Source of the DNA: Richelia sp. CSU_2_1
Lineage (GTDB): Bacteria > Cyanobacteriota > Cyanobacteriia > Cyanobacteriales > Microcoleaceae
NCBI GenBank assembly: GCA_012034575.1
Contig: JAAUPF010000023.1
Coordinates: 1-52,678, forward strand
DNA length: 52,678 nt
Direction: 5' to 3'
The translations under genes and the position numbers were made by a program. The notes beneath the pieces are model-generated. The model ran no database searches, was not told the origin of the DNA, and was given only the letters and a program-made list of their open reading frames with translations. Shown here one piece after another: positions 1 to 7,765 of the stretch. How positions within the stretch are numbered: position 1 is the first letter of the stretch; every line of letters starts with the position of its first letter.

Positions 1-134
1 ACTGGATTTGATATTACTGATTACCAATTGTAGAGGAGTGATTTTACCGCAGAGGGCGCAGAGGACGCAGAGGGAGAGATGAGAGAGATGAATGATTCTG
101 ATGTTACTGGATTTGATATTACTGATTACCAATT
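1..134. repeat. Duplicated leader segment upstream of the kinase gene
   Basis: A 29-base segment at 1-29, beginning ACTGGATTTGATATTACTG, is repeated at 106-134. Between the copies lies a short run of the type CGCAGAGGGCGCAGAGGACG, which matches (in reverse complement) the CCTCTGCGCCCTCTGCG segments at about 5260 and 5370. No gene is visible here; it is spacer made of dispersed repeats. Confidence 0.6.
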
Positions 135-197
135 ACCAATTCCCAATTACCAATTCCCAATTACCAATTACCCATTACCAATTACCAATTACCAAAT
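125..197 (+). repeat. Heptamer array (ATTACCA type) abutting the kinase start codon
   Basis: About ten tandem 7-base units of the forms ATTACCA, ATTCCCA and ATTACCC. The array ends only a few bases before the ATG at 201. Period 7 without spacers excludes CRISPR. The same array type lies directly before the vWA gene (3776) and between mntC and mntA. Confidence 0.85.
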
Positions 198-200
198 TTT

Positions 201-1577
201 ATGAATCGCTGTAATCGAAATAATTGTACTGGCACCATTGAAGATGGTTATTGTAATGTTTGCGGGCTCGCCTCGCTGAATTCTGTCGGGCGCAGTCAAC
301 CTCTCGGCACGCCTTTGAGTGCAGGCTTAAGCGCGGGCTTGAGTGCGGGCGCAACCGGGCGTAACTCTAGCAGCGTTACTGGAACTGGATCGTCTCCGCT
401 GACGAATCGATCGCGCGGTTCGCGTCGCACTGGATCGGTGTCTTCTCGCAGTACCCGCAAGCAATTGGGTGCGGGGTTGGTTTCGGTGCCGGAATTGCCG
501 TCCCAGGAACCGGAAAAAGCCATCATGGCTGAGGCAAAGGTTCCTGATAACAAGCGCTTTTGTGGCAACTGCAATCATGCTTTGCGGCGCGAAAAAGGCT
601 TTTGCAGCAAGTGCGGGCAGAAGTTTTCGTTTATTCCTACCTTGTACCCCGGTGATGTCGTCGCGGGACAGTACGAAGTTAAAGGCGCGATCGCCTACGG
701 GGGATTGGGCTGGATTTATCTTGCGTTCGATCGCGTCCTTTCCCGCTATGCGGTCTTAAAAGGGCTGTTGAATACCGAAGATGCCGCCAGCGCTGCGGTA
801 GCCGTCGCAGAACGCCAATTTTTGGCAGCGGTGAAGCACCCCAATCTGGTCGGAATTTACAACTTCGTCCGGCACAACACTGAAGGGTTCATCGTGATGG
901 AATACGTGGGCGGCAGCACGCTGAAGGAAATTCGCAAACAGCGCGGGCCTTTACCCGTTGCCGAGGCGATCGCCTACATTCACCGGATTCTCAACGCTTT
1001 TGGATACTTGCATCAAGCGGGTTTGGTTTATTGCGACTTCAAACCCGACAACATCATGCTGGAACACAATGATGTCAAGCTGATTGACATGGGCGGCGTG
1101 CGGCGGATTGACGATCTTGATGGCGATATTTACGGGACGATCGGCTATACCGCGCCGGAAGCAGGCGAAGGACCGACAGCCGTGTCCGATCTGTTTACCG
1201 TGGGGCGCACGTTGGCGGTGTTAATCGCCCAAATTCCCGGTATGACTCAGGAATACCGCTACCGCCTGCCGGATGCTAAGGAAGTACCGATTTTTGTCCG
1301 GCACGAATCGCTGTATCGTTTTTTACTCAAAGCAACCGCCGAACATCCAGACGATCGCTTCCAATCGGCTGATGAGATGGCGGATCAGTTACTCGGCGTC
1401 TTGCGGGAAGTGGTAGCAACGGACACCGGACAGCCCCGTCCGGCAGCCAGTACCTTGTTTGGAGGCGATATGCTGGCGATCGCGGCGGGTAGCGATTTGG
1501 ATTCCTTGAAAGTGGACTACCATCATTTACCCGTACCTACCCTGACTCGAAAGATCCGGCGTTTAATTCGCTGTTGA
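201..1577 (+). CDS. pknG: PknG-type serine/threonine protein kinase, zinc-ribbon and kinase part (frameshifted)
   Basis: Cytosolic Ser/Thr kinase closely resembling mycobacterial PknG. Residues C4/C9/C18/C21 and C121/C124/C135/C138 form two zinc-ribbon or rubredoxin-like knuckles, separated by a low-complexity Ser/Gly linker. The kinase domain runs from about 158 to 420: glycine loop AYGGLGWIYLA, Lys187 in AVLKG, catalytic Asp279 in YCDFKPDN, metal site DMG at 296-298 (PknG has DLG), then YGTIGYTAPE. As in PknG, the catalytic loop lacks the usual HRD arginine. After residue 440 the reading frame is lost near base 1542; the PknG C-terminal TPR region continues in another frame at 1574. Restoring one base gives a join through LDSKDPAFN. 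It is first in a same-strand cluster with PP2C, vWA, FHA and GlnX-like genes. No Shine-Dalgarno is visible; a heptamer array abuts the ATG. Family call is confident; the physiological substrate is unknown. Confidence 0.9.
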   Translation: MNRCNRNNCTGTIEDGYCNVCGLASLNSVGRSQPLGTPLSAGLSAGLSAGATGRNSSSVTGTGSSPLTNRSRGSRRTGSVSSRSTRKQLGAGLVSVPELPSQEPEKAIMAEAKVPDNKRFCGNCNHALRREKGFCSKCGQKFSFIPTLYPGDVVAGQYEVKGAIAYGGLGWIYLAFDRVLSRYAVLKGLLNTEDAASAAVAVAERQFLAAVKHPNLVGIYNFVRHNTEGFIVMEYVGGSTLKEIRKQRGPLPVAEAIAYIHRILNAFGYLHQAGLVYCDFKPDNIMLEHNDVKLIDMGGVRRIDDLDGDIYGTIGYTAPEAGEGPTAVSDLFTVGRTLAVLIAQIPGMTQEYRYRLPDAKEVPIFVRHESLYRFLLKATAEHPDDRFQSADEMADQLLGVLREVVATDTGQPRPAASTLFGGDMLAIAAGSDLDSLKVDYHHLPVPTLTRKIRRLIRC

Positions 1578-2407
1578 ATGCTACCGCGATCGCCGATGCC
1601 CAAAAACGCTGTGCGGCGATCGCACTAATTCGGGAAAAGCAGCCCAAATCAGCCGAAGCCTCGGTGCGTTTGGCGGAGGCGCTAATTGAATTTCAGCAGT
1701 TTCAGAAAGCAGAGTCCATCCTCTCGGAATTGGAAGCAAAAGATCCGTGGGATTGGCGCGTGCCGTGGTATCAAGGGCGATCGTTCTTGGCGCAAAAGAA
1801 GGGAAATCAAGCAAAACAAGCTTTCGATCGCGTGTATTTCGATTTACCGGGCGAACTGGCCCCCAAATTGGCCCTGGGATTGGCTGCGGAACAAGGCAAG
1901 GATTATGCCCTAGCAATCCAAATGTACGCATTGGTGTTAGCCACCGATCCGGGTTACGTGACAGCCGCCTTCGGCTTAGCCCGATGTCGCAAAGCCCTCA
2001 ACGATCGCACTGCCGCTGTCGCCGCCTTGGAACAAGTACCGCAAACCTCCAGCTTGTTTCCGCGATCGCGCGTAGAAGCAGCGAGAATTTTGGTCGATCG
2101 CGATCGTACCGCGCCCGGTATCGCAGAATTGCGAAAAGCTTCTGACACCTTAGAAGCGCTTGGCTTGGAAGGGATCGATCGCTATCGCTTGACACAGCAA
2201 GTTTTGGAAACAGCCCTCGATTTGGTGATGTCTAAATCGCTGACTGCGCGATCGGATCTGGCGCTTCTGGGGCAATGTTTACAAGAAGTTAGTTTGAGAG
2301 AGGGGTTGGAAAAAGTGTTGCGATCGATGGCGCATTTAGCTACTGGAGATGAAAAGATTCGCCTCGTGGATGAGGCAAATAAAGTTCGTCCCAAAACGTT
2401 GTTTTAG
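1574..2407 (+). CDS. pknG: C-terminal TPR domain of the PknG-type kinase (downstream frameshift fragment)
   Basis: This reading frame is the missing C-terminus of the kinase. Landmarks shared with mycobacterial PknG: WDWRVPWYQGRS, FDLPGELAPKLAL, VTAAFGLARCR, LEQVPQTS and the terminal ANKVRP. These are tetratricopeptide-like helices that in PknG mediate dimerisation and regulation. The nominal TTG start at 1574 overlaps the kinase stop, but upstream codons in this frame already read as conserved protein (DSKDPAFNSLLNA), so the start is an artefact of a one-base deletion near 1542. If the break is real, the kinase would be made without its TPR domain; if it is an assembly error, the gene is one of about 735 codons. 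Confidence 0.88.
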   Translation: MNATAIADAQKRCAAIALIREKQPKSAEASVRLAEALIEFQQFQKAESILSELEAKDPWDWRVPWYQGRSFLAQKKGNQAKQAFDRVYFDLPGELAPKLALGLAAEQGKDYALAIQMYALVLATDPGYVTAAFGLARCRKALNDRTAAVAALEQVPQTSSLFPRSRVEAARILVDRDRTAPGIAELRKASDTLEALGLEGIDRYRLTQQVLETALDLVMSKSLTARSDLALLGQCLQEVSLREGLEKVLRSMAHLATGDEKIRLVDEANKVRPKTLF

Positions 2408-2483
2408 GAGGTGTTAAAGATTAGGGCATTAGTGTCAACAATTGTTTGAAATTCTTGATAAATATCGCTTTTACCCAAGCCTC

Positions 2484-2564
2484 GATCCCCCTAAATCTCT
2501 CTTAAAAAGAGAGACTTTAAGAAGTTTCCGGTCCCCCCCTTCTTAAGGGGGGCTAGGGGGGATC
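2484..2564. repeat. 81-bp MITE-like palindromic element, copy 1
   Basis: The element starts GATCCCCCTAAAT and ends with GGGGGGCTAGGGGGGATC, so the ends are inverted repeats, with an internal shorter palindrome. An element of the same 81-base length and ends lies at 6187-6267, and a truncated relative at 7709-7738. It is non-coding and lies between the kinase and phosphatase genes. Confidence 0.75.
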
Positions 2565-2652
2565 TAGGCCTCATCATCAAACAGCAAATCCAGAGTAAGT
2601 TTGAGCTTAAATTGACACCAATGAACACCTCCCACCTAACACCTTAACGCCT

Positions 2653-3609
2653 ATGAATACCTGCCCCTCTTGCGATACCCCAGTTTTACCAGACGATCGA
2701 TTCTGTGAAGCCTGCGGTACGCCTCTAACAAATCATTCCCCGCCATCAATTAGGGGTAGCACTGCGACTTGTGCCAAGTGCGGATCGGCGGAACTTGATC
2801 CAGCCGGATATTGCATTCAGTGCGGGTTTCGCAATCTCGATAGAGGTAGTAATGAACGCATAGAAATAGCCCGATCGCCCGTTTTTGCAGGCGTCAGCGA
2901 TCCGGGAGTTCGCTACAGCTACAACCAAGATTTTGTAGCTTTACAAACTCTCGATTCGACTCAAATTTTAGTTGTTTGCGATGGAGTTTCCAGTTCCCAC
3001 GCCCCCGATCGAGCTTCGCAAATTGTCGCGGAAACGATCGTGCAACAAATTACCGAACAGCTTCAATATGCTTCGCCAGAAACAGCGATGAAAGTTGCCG
3101 TACAAGCTGCATTTCGTGCTGTATCCAAAATGCCCTATCCTGAAGATACTGAACCTCCTTCGACCACATTTGTAGGGGCGATCGTCCGAGGAAAAACCGC
3201 TACGATCGCCTGGTTGGGAGATAGTCGAGCTTATTGGATTTCCCCGCAAAAAGGACGGCAATTAACCCAAGATCATTCTTGGTTGAATGAGGTTGTATCG
3301 CTGGGTAAAATGAGCGAAGCCGAGGCGAAATCTACTGGCAATGCTCATGCAATTACGCGCTGGGTGGGCAAAGATGCTAGTGACGATGCCGAACCGGCAA
3401 TTGTTCAGTTTGAAATGCCCGATCGCGGATATTTATTGTTATGCAGCGATGGATTGTGGAACTATGCAGCAACCGCAGAACAATTAATGGATTTAGTGCG
3501 ACCGATCGAAACAAAAGATGCAATGGAGATTTCTTTGAAACTTGTCGATTACGCTCGATCGCGCGGCGGACACGATAATATCACTGTTGCGTTATTACAA
3601 ATCGAGTGA
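2653..3609 (+). CDS. PP2C-family Ser/Thr phosphatase with two N-terminal zinc ribbons
   Basis: Metal-dependent protein phosphatase of the PP2C family. Two CxxC...CxxC ribbons occupy the N-terminus (C4/C7/C18/C21 and C40/C43/C54/C57). The catalytic domain then shows NQD at 91-93, the metal-binding DGVSS at 110-114, PPSTTFVGAI, WLGDSRAYWI, LLLCSDGLWN and the terminal HDNITVALL, all expected PP2C motifs carrying the metal-binding aspartates. The domain is complete at about 240 residues. The gene lies downstream of the PknG-type kinase and upstream of vWA and FHA genes in the same direction, so it is the likely antagonist of that kinase. The ribbons match those on the kinase and FHA protein, suggesting a common zinc- or redox-dependent docking or sensing step (inference). 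Confidence 0.92.
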   Translation: MNTCPSCDTPVLPDDRFCEACGTPLTNHSPPSIRGSTATCAKCGSAELDPAGYCIQCGFRNLDRGSNERIEIARSPVFAGVSDPGVRYSYNQDFVALQTLDSTQILVVCDGVSSSHAPDRASQIVAETIVQQITEQLQYASPETAMKVAVQAAFRAVSKMPYPEDTEPPSTTFVGAIVRGKTATIAWLGDSRAYWISPQKGRQLTQDHSWLNEVVSLGKMSEAEAKSTGNAHAITRWVGKDASDDAEPAIVQFEMPDRGYLLLCSDGLWNYAATAEQLMDLVRPIETKDAMEISLKLVDYARSRGGHDNITVALLQIE

Positions 3610-3775
3610 CAGTTGACAGTTGACAGTTGACAGTTGGTAATTTTCTCCTTGTTCCTTGTTCCTTGTTCCTTTTACCAATTACCAATTACCAATTACCAAT
3701 TACCAATTACCAATTACCCATTACCCATTACCAATTACCAATTACCCATTACCAATTACCCATTACCAATTACCA
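3608..3775 (+). repeat. Tandem short repeats before the vWA gene
   Basis: Three successive arrays fill this spacer: GACAGTT units (3608-3636), TTGTTCC units (about 3650-3672) and some fourteen ATTACCA/ATTACCC heptamers (about 3673-3775). The heptamers touch the ATG at 3776, leaving no room for a ribosome-binding site. Because the unit length is not a multiple of three, all frames stay open through the array, which makes spurious upstream starts for the vWA gene. Confidence 0.85.
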
Positions 3776-4141
3776 ATGACTACTCAATTCAACGCCGAAG
3801 TTTTTCAAAATCAATATTTGCCTCAAGGTGCTCGTGAAGTTCATGCCATCATGACAGTAACAGCATCGGGAGATGGACCAGCAACGGCGGTACAGCCTAC
3901 TAGCGATCGAATGTTTGGCATTATTTGCGATGTATCGGGTTCGATGCTCGATCGCAAAATTCATGCTGCTAAAGATGCAATGATTAAATTGGTGCAAATG
4001 CTGCCGCAAGATGCCTACTTTTTTATTGTTGCCGGCAATCATCAGGGACATTTGCTTTGTCCCGCAGTTCAAGGACTGCCAAAAACAAACAAAAAGCGAT
4101 CGGAAAAGTGCGATCGCTCGATGCCACTGGCGGCACGGTAA
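3776..4141 (+). CDS. von Willebrand factor A domain protein, N-terminal part (frameshifted)
   Basis: N-terminal half of a vWA-domain protein. It contains a MIDAS motif DVSGS at residues 52-56 (within IICDVSGSMLDRK), preceded by a beta-rich lead-in and followed by an amphipathic helix with KLVQMLPQDAYFFIVAG, typical of the first half of a Rossmann-like vWA fold. The frame breaks near base 4073: codons up to CPAVQ make sense here, and the sense continues in the other frame as TAKNKQKAIGKVRSLDATGG. The ATG at 3776 was chosen because everything upstream is heptamer repeat. vWA proteins bind Mg2+ and ligands and commonly act as scaffolds beside kinases and phosphatases; a specific partner is not known. 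Confidence 0.85.
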   Translation: MTTQFNAEVFQNQYLPQGAREVHAIMTVTASGDGPATAVQPTSDRMFGIICDVSGSMLDRKIHAAKDAMIKLVQMLPQDAYFFIVAGNHQGHLLCPAVQGLPKTNKKRSEKCDRSMPLAAR

Positions 4142-5055
4142 TTTCATCTTGGTTGGCCTTGGCAAAACAGCAATTTTCCCGGATGCCTCAAGGAATTAAA
4201 CAGGCTTTGTTGCTTACCGACGGACAAAATGATTTTAGCGACGAACAGCGTTTGGAAGCGGTTTTGCAAGGCTGTGAAGGACAGTTTCAATGCGATTGTC
4301 GCGGGGTGGGAACTGATTGGCAAGTTTCGCAACTCCAACAGATTGCGGCGAAGTTATTGGGGACGACAGATATCATTCCCGATGCTTCGATGTTGGAGGC
4401 TGATTTTCAAGCTATTCTCGATCGGGCAATGAGCAAACAAGTTAGTAATGTCGCAATTCGATTGTGGACTCCGCAGGGTGCAACGGTGCAATTTTGCAAG
4501 CAGGTAAGCCCGGAAATTGTTGATTTGAGCGATCGATCTACTTCTGTAAAACCTCAAATTATGGACTATCCTACAGGGGCTTGGGGAGGGCAAGAATCGC
4601 GTGATTATCACTTTTGCATTCAAGTCAATCCCGGCAATGTTGGTGATGAAATGTTGGCGGGACGTGCTAGTTTGATTTCGACGATCGAAGGAGTAGAAAC
4701 AAAAATTGCTGAAGCCCGTATTTTAGCAACTTGGACGGATGATGAAGCGCGATCTGCAAAGATCGATCGTCGCGTCGCTCACTATACCGGACAAGCGGAA
4801 TTAGCACAATCAATTCAAGAAGGTTTAGAAGCCCGTGCTTGCGGCAATGAAGAAAAAGCAACAGCAAAATTAGGCCGCGCCGTTCAATTAGCTCATGAAT
4901 CCGGCAACGAAGCAACAGCAAAATTACTCCGCACAGTTGTAGATATTGATGATGCACCGACGGGAACAGTGCGACTGAAACGATCGGTAGCAAAAGCAGA
5001 TGAAATGATGTTAGAAACGCGATCGACCAAAACAACTCGCATTCGGAAATCTTAA
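4057..5055 (+). CDS. von Willebrand factor A domain protein, C-terminal part (downstream frameshift fragment)
   Basis: Continuation of the vWA protein in the shifted frame. The MIDAS threonine region DATGGT and the LLTDGQND strand complete the vWA fold begun upstream. A beta-sandwich-like segment follows (VSNVAIRLWTPQGATVQF, then QVNPGNVGDEML) and then a long helical C-terminus with ARACGNEEKATAKLGRAVQLA and KLLRTVVDID, as in other cytosolic vWA proteins of kinase/phosphatase clusters. The nominal TTG start is an artefact; a missing base near 4073 would join both parts into one protein of about 426 residues. It ends just before a purine-rich array. The FHA gene follows in the same direction after 393 bases. 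Confidence 0.87.
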   Translation: MSRSSRTAKNKQKAIGKVRSLDATGGTVISSWLALAKQQFSRMPQGIKQALLLTDGQNDFSDEQRLEAVLQGCEGQFQCDCRGVGTDWQVSQLQQIAAKLLGTTDIIPDASMLEADFQAILDRAMSKQVSNVAIRLWTPQGATVQFCKQVSPEIVDLSDRSTSVKPQIMDYPTGAWGGQESRDYHFCIQVNPGNVGDEMLAGRASLISTIEGVETKIAEARILATWTDDEARSAKIDRRVAHYTGQAELAQSIQEGLEARACGNEEKATAKLGRAVQLAHESGNEATAKLLRTVVDIDDAPTGTVRLKRSVAKADEMMLETRSTKTTRIRKS

Positions 5056-5448
5056 GGAGAAGGAAGAAGGAAGAAGGAAGAAGGAAGAAAGAAGAAAATA
5101 TCCCCTGTATCACTCGGCGGTTGAAACCGCAACTACACGAACAAAATCGGCCTGCGCCGATTAAAGAGTAAAAGGGGCAGGAAACCCTGATTTGATATAA
5201 CACCAAATCCAGCCTTACTCTACCCTCGATCGCCTCTCCCTACCTCTGCCACCTCTGCGCCCTCTGCGGTTAATTATAAATAAGATACTCACCGCAGATT
5301 TAGATAACACCTAACACCAAATCCAGCCTTACTCCACCCTCGATCGCCTCTCCCTCTCTCTGTACCCTCTGCGCCCTCTGCGTTAATTAGAAATATGTAT
5401 TTAACGCAGATTTATAAACACCTAACACCTAACAGTTAACACATCAAA
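5056..5448. repeat. Repeat-filled spacer between vWA and FHA genes
   Basis: No gene is visible. In order it holds a GAAGAAG-type purine array (5056-5098), a two-hairpin element (5111-5165; arms GCGGTT/AACCGC and AATCGGC/GCCGATT), and a 114-base tandem duplication (5201-5314 and 5315-about 5425), each copy containing CACCAAATCCAGCCTTACT and CCTCTGCGCCCTCTGCG. ACACCTAAC repeats lead into the FHA start codon. The two-hairpin element belongs to the same family as copies at 20839-20958. Confidence 0.75.
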
Positions 5449-6090
5449 ATGAGCGTTCAATTAACCTATCTTTGCCCCAAAGGACACGACTCCACCGAAG
5501 CCGATTTTTGCTCGGAATGCGGCGCAAAAATTAATGGAGTCACCCCAATTGTCGATCGAACTGCTAACGATTCAGCCAGCAATAACCAACAAATTTGTCC
5601 CGATTGTGCCACCCCGCATAATGACGGCGAAGGACCTTTTTGTGAAATCTGCGGCTACAACTTCGTCACGGGCGCGTCTGGGGAAATGCCGATCGCACCC
5701 GCACCCGCAGCATCGTCAACTTTTTCCCCACCAACTCAGTGGGAATTGCAGATCTCGATCGACCCCTCATTGCGACTCCCAGAAAGTCCAGATCCGCCAG
5801 ATTTACCACCGCAAACGATCGTCCTGGAAAAACCAACAAATTTGATGGGACGCACCAGCCAAGCCCGCGCCATTTACCCCGATATTTCCCTCGACTTTGA
5901 TGATGCAATTTCTCACCGTCACGCAATTTTCTCGCTGCAACCAGATGGTTCTTTGATACTGCGAGATATTGGTTCTTCTAACGGCACTTTGCTTAACGGC
6001 AAGGAACTTAAACCCATGACTGATGTTCTTCTCAAATCCGGCGATTCGATCGTCCTCGGACATTGGACTCGCATTTTTGTGATGTCTTAG
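5449..6090 (+). CDS. FHA-domain protein with two N-terminal zinc ribbons
   Basis: Phosphothreonine-binding adaptor. Residues C9/C21/C24 (with H13 or a nearby ligand) and C50/C53/C65/C68 form two zinc ribbons; a Pro-rich linker follows at about 80-125; and a C-terminal forkhead-associated domain spans about 125-213 with GR at 134-135, SHRH at 155-158 and SSNGTLLNG at 176-184, the residues that contact phosphothreonine. The layout (regulatory N-terminus plus one FHA domain, in a PknG neighbourhood) recalls mycobacterial GarA, an FHA substrate of PknG. The GarA phospho-acceptor ETTS motif is not present here, so the equivalence is functional inference. It lies between the vWA and GlnX-like genes on the same strand. 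Confidence 0.9.
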   Translation: MSVQLTYLCPKGHDSTEADFCSECGAKINGVTPIVDRTANDSASNNQQICPDCATPHNDGEGPFCEICGYNFVTGASGEMPIAPAPAASSTFSPPTQWELQISIDPSLRLPESPDPPDLPPQTIVLEKPTNLMGRTSQARAIYPDISLDFDDAISHRHAIFSLQPDGSLILRDIGSSNGTLLNGKELKPMTDVLLKSGDSIVLGHWTRIFVMS

Positions 6091-6186
6091 GTTTGAGGTT
6101 TTAAGTTGTAGGTTTTGGGTTTATTTTATAACATCAACACTTGACCTTTTACCACTTAATATCTAACGCCTGCAACCTAAGATCTC

Positions 6187-6267
6187 GATCCCCCTAAATC
6201 CCCCTAAAAAAGACCCACTTTGAGCCGACTCTTGTTCCCCCCTTTTTAAGGGGGGTTAGGGGGGATC
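6187..6267. repeat. 81-bp MITE-like palindromic element, copy 2
   Basis: Begins GATCCCCCTAAATCC and ends GGGGGGTTAGGGGGGATC. It has the same length and inverted ends as the element at 2484-2564 but a diverged centre. It lies between the FHA and GlnX-like genes, so two of the spacers of the signalling cluster carry a copy. Confidence 0.75.
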
Positions 6268-6326
6268 GGATTCTAGGCAACCTCATAAAAAATCGGAAGA
6301 ACTACTCACACCTACCACCTAAAATT

Positions 6327-7700
6327 ATGGCTACTTCAATTGCTTCGGTTAAGTCGATTAAAACTCTCAAAACTCCGCAAATTCTCAAACTCGGTTTGCA
6401 CGGAACTTGGGTGATGAGTGTATTGCTAATGGCGCTATCGATCGCGGGCGTGCAAACCCAACGTCAAGCGGTACAAACGATCGGGAAAGATGCTGCCCCT
6501 AGTATTATCAATGCCCAACGCATTAAAGATAGTTTGGTCGATCTGGATGCTAACGCCACCAATGAATTGATTGCTAAACCGGGGCAAAATCCAGCAGCAG
6601 TTAAAGCCTATGGCGATCGCCAGAAAAAGCTTGCGATGTTAATAGTAAATGCGGCTGAAAATATCACCTATGGAGATGCCGAACGCCAGCCGATCGAACA
6701 ACTGCAAGTAGAATTGGGTAATTATATGATGCTGGTGCAACAAGCCCGCGATTACCACCAACAAGGCAATACGAATTCGATGCTGATAGCGTATCGAAAT
6801 GCTGCTAAGACGATCGACAATAACCTACTACCAACGGCTGACGAACTTAATGAAGTTAACTGGCGGGAATTGGAACGGATTTACGCTCAACAGCAAAACT
6901 TTCGCCAGGGTTCGATCGGGCTGATTCTGTTTGCCGGAGCGGGTTTAGTTGGGGTTTTGGTAGCGCTACAACTGTTTTTAAATGCGCGAATGCGCCGCAC
7001 TATTAACCCGTTTTTGCTGTTAGCAACGATTTTGGCAATTGGTTCGGTATTGGATACTACGCACATCTTTCTATCGACAGGACACAATCTCAAGGTTGCT
7101 AAAGAAGGTGCTTTTACATCGCTTCATGCCTTGCGCCAAGGACGGGCGATCGCCTACAGTGCTAATGCGGCGGAAAGTCGATATCTGTTGGATAAAGCGT
7201 TTGCTTCCTCCCACGAACAAGCCTTTTTTAGACACGTCGATCGCATTGCTAAATTGCCTCAAGGCATGACTTACGATCGCTTGTTAGCTGAGGTTCGATC
7301 GGGTAAATTACCGACAGGATTTTCGGGATTTATGGCAGATGGATTAAACAATATTACCTTCCCAGGCGAACGGGAATCTGCGGTGAAAACACTCGATGCG
7401 TTTGCTCGTTATTTGGCGATCGACGCTCAAATTCGCCAACTCGAAACTAGCGGACAGCATCAAGCTGCTGTTACATTATGTATCGGTACGAATCCCGGTC
7501 AATCAAATTGGGCATTTGAGGAGTTTAAAAAAGCTCACCTGGAGACGATGGAGATTAACCAAAAAGAATTCAAGCTAGCGATCGATGCTAGTGTTAATAC
7601 CCTCAATGGGTTTGAAGTTAAAATGCCTGTTTTGATGGGGGCGATCGCTCTTTTAACCTTGCTAGGTTTGCGTCCTCGACTGCGAGAATATTTGCTTTAG
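6327..7700 (+). CDS. GlnX-like four-helix-bundle membrane sensor protein
   Basis: Membrane protein of 457 residues with a transmembrane helix at about 22-42, an extracytoplasmic helical bundle to about 195 (four-helix-bundle chemoreceptor type), central hydrophobic segments at about 197-217 and 229-246, a second helical region (ARYLAIDAQIRQLETSGQH, FEEFKKAHLETMEINQKEF) and a last hydrophobic helix before GLRPRLREYLL. This tandem bundle layout and C-terminal sequence resemble mycobacterial GlnX, encoded beside glnH and pknG, where the set links extracellular Asp/Glu to PknG. Here it closes a cluster that starts with a PknG-type kinase. No GlnH-like binding protein is found in the window. It lacks an HAMP or MCP signalling domain. 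The GlnX equivalence rests on architecture, context and recalled sequence features. Confidence 0.75.
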   Translation: MATSIASVKSIKTLKTPQILKLGLHGTWVMSVLLMALSIAGVQTQRQAVQTIGKDAAPSIINAQRIKDSLVDLDANATNELIAKPGQNPAAVKAYGDRQKKLAMLIVNAAENITYGDAERQPIEQLQVELGNYMMLVQQARDYHQQGNTNSMLIAYRNAAKTIDNNLLPTADELNEVNWRELERIYAQQQNFRQGSIGLILFAGAGLVGVLVALQLFLNARMRRTINPFLLLATILAIGSVLDTTHIFLSTGHNLKVAKEGAFTSLHALRQGRAIAYSANAAESRYLLDKAFASSHEQAFFRHVDRIAKLPQGMTYDRLLAEVRSGKLPTGFSGFMADGLNNITFPGERESAVKTLDAFARYLAIDAQIRQLETSGQHQAAVTLCIGTNPGQSNWAFEEFKKAHLETMEINQKEFKLAIDASVNTLNGFEVKMPVLMGAIALLTLLGLRPRLREYLL

Positions 7701-7708
7701 TCTTAAAG

Positions 7709-7738
7709 TCCCCTTACTAAGGGGGATTTAGGGGGATC
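7709..7738. repeat. Truncated relative of the 81-bp palindromic element
   Basis: CCCCTTACTAAGGGGGATTTAG followed by GGGGGATC matches the right half of the elements at 2484 and 6187. It sits just after the stop of the GlnX-like gene and could also form a weak terminator hairpin. Confidence 0.55.
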
Positions 7739-7765
7739 TCTTCAGTCAGCTAGCTAATGCTCTAA

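Noticed and set aside
125..197. Possible CRISPR array
   Set aside because: The unit is only seven bases, contiguous and without spacers; no cas genes are in the window.
2484..2564. Insertion sequence
   Set aside because: At 81 bases it has no transposase and no coding capacity; it is at most a non-autonomous element.
3656..3775. Open frame running through the heptamer array upstream of the vWA gene
   Set aside because: Period-7 repeats without stops keep all frames open; the encoded sequence is repetitive and the vWA protein starts at 3776.
201..7700. Type VI secretion threonine-phosphorylation cluster (PpkA/PppA/Fha)
   Set aside because: Kinase, PP2C and FHA genes are shared with that pathway, but no Tss/VgrG/Hcp genes are present and the kinase is clearly PknG-type.
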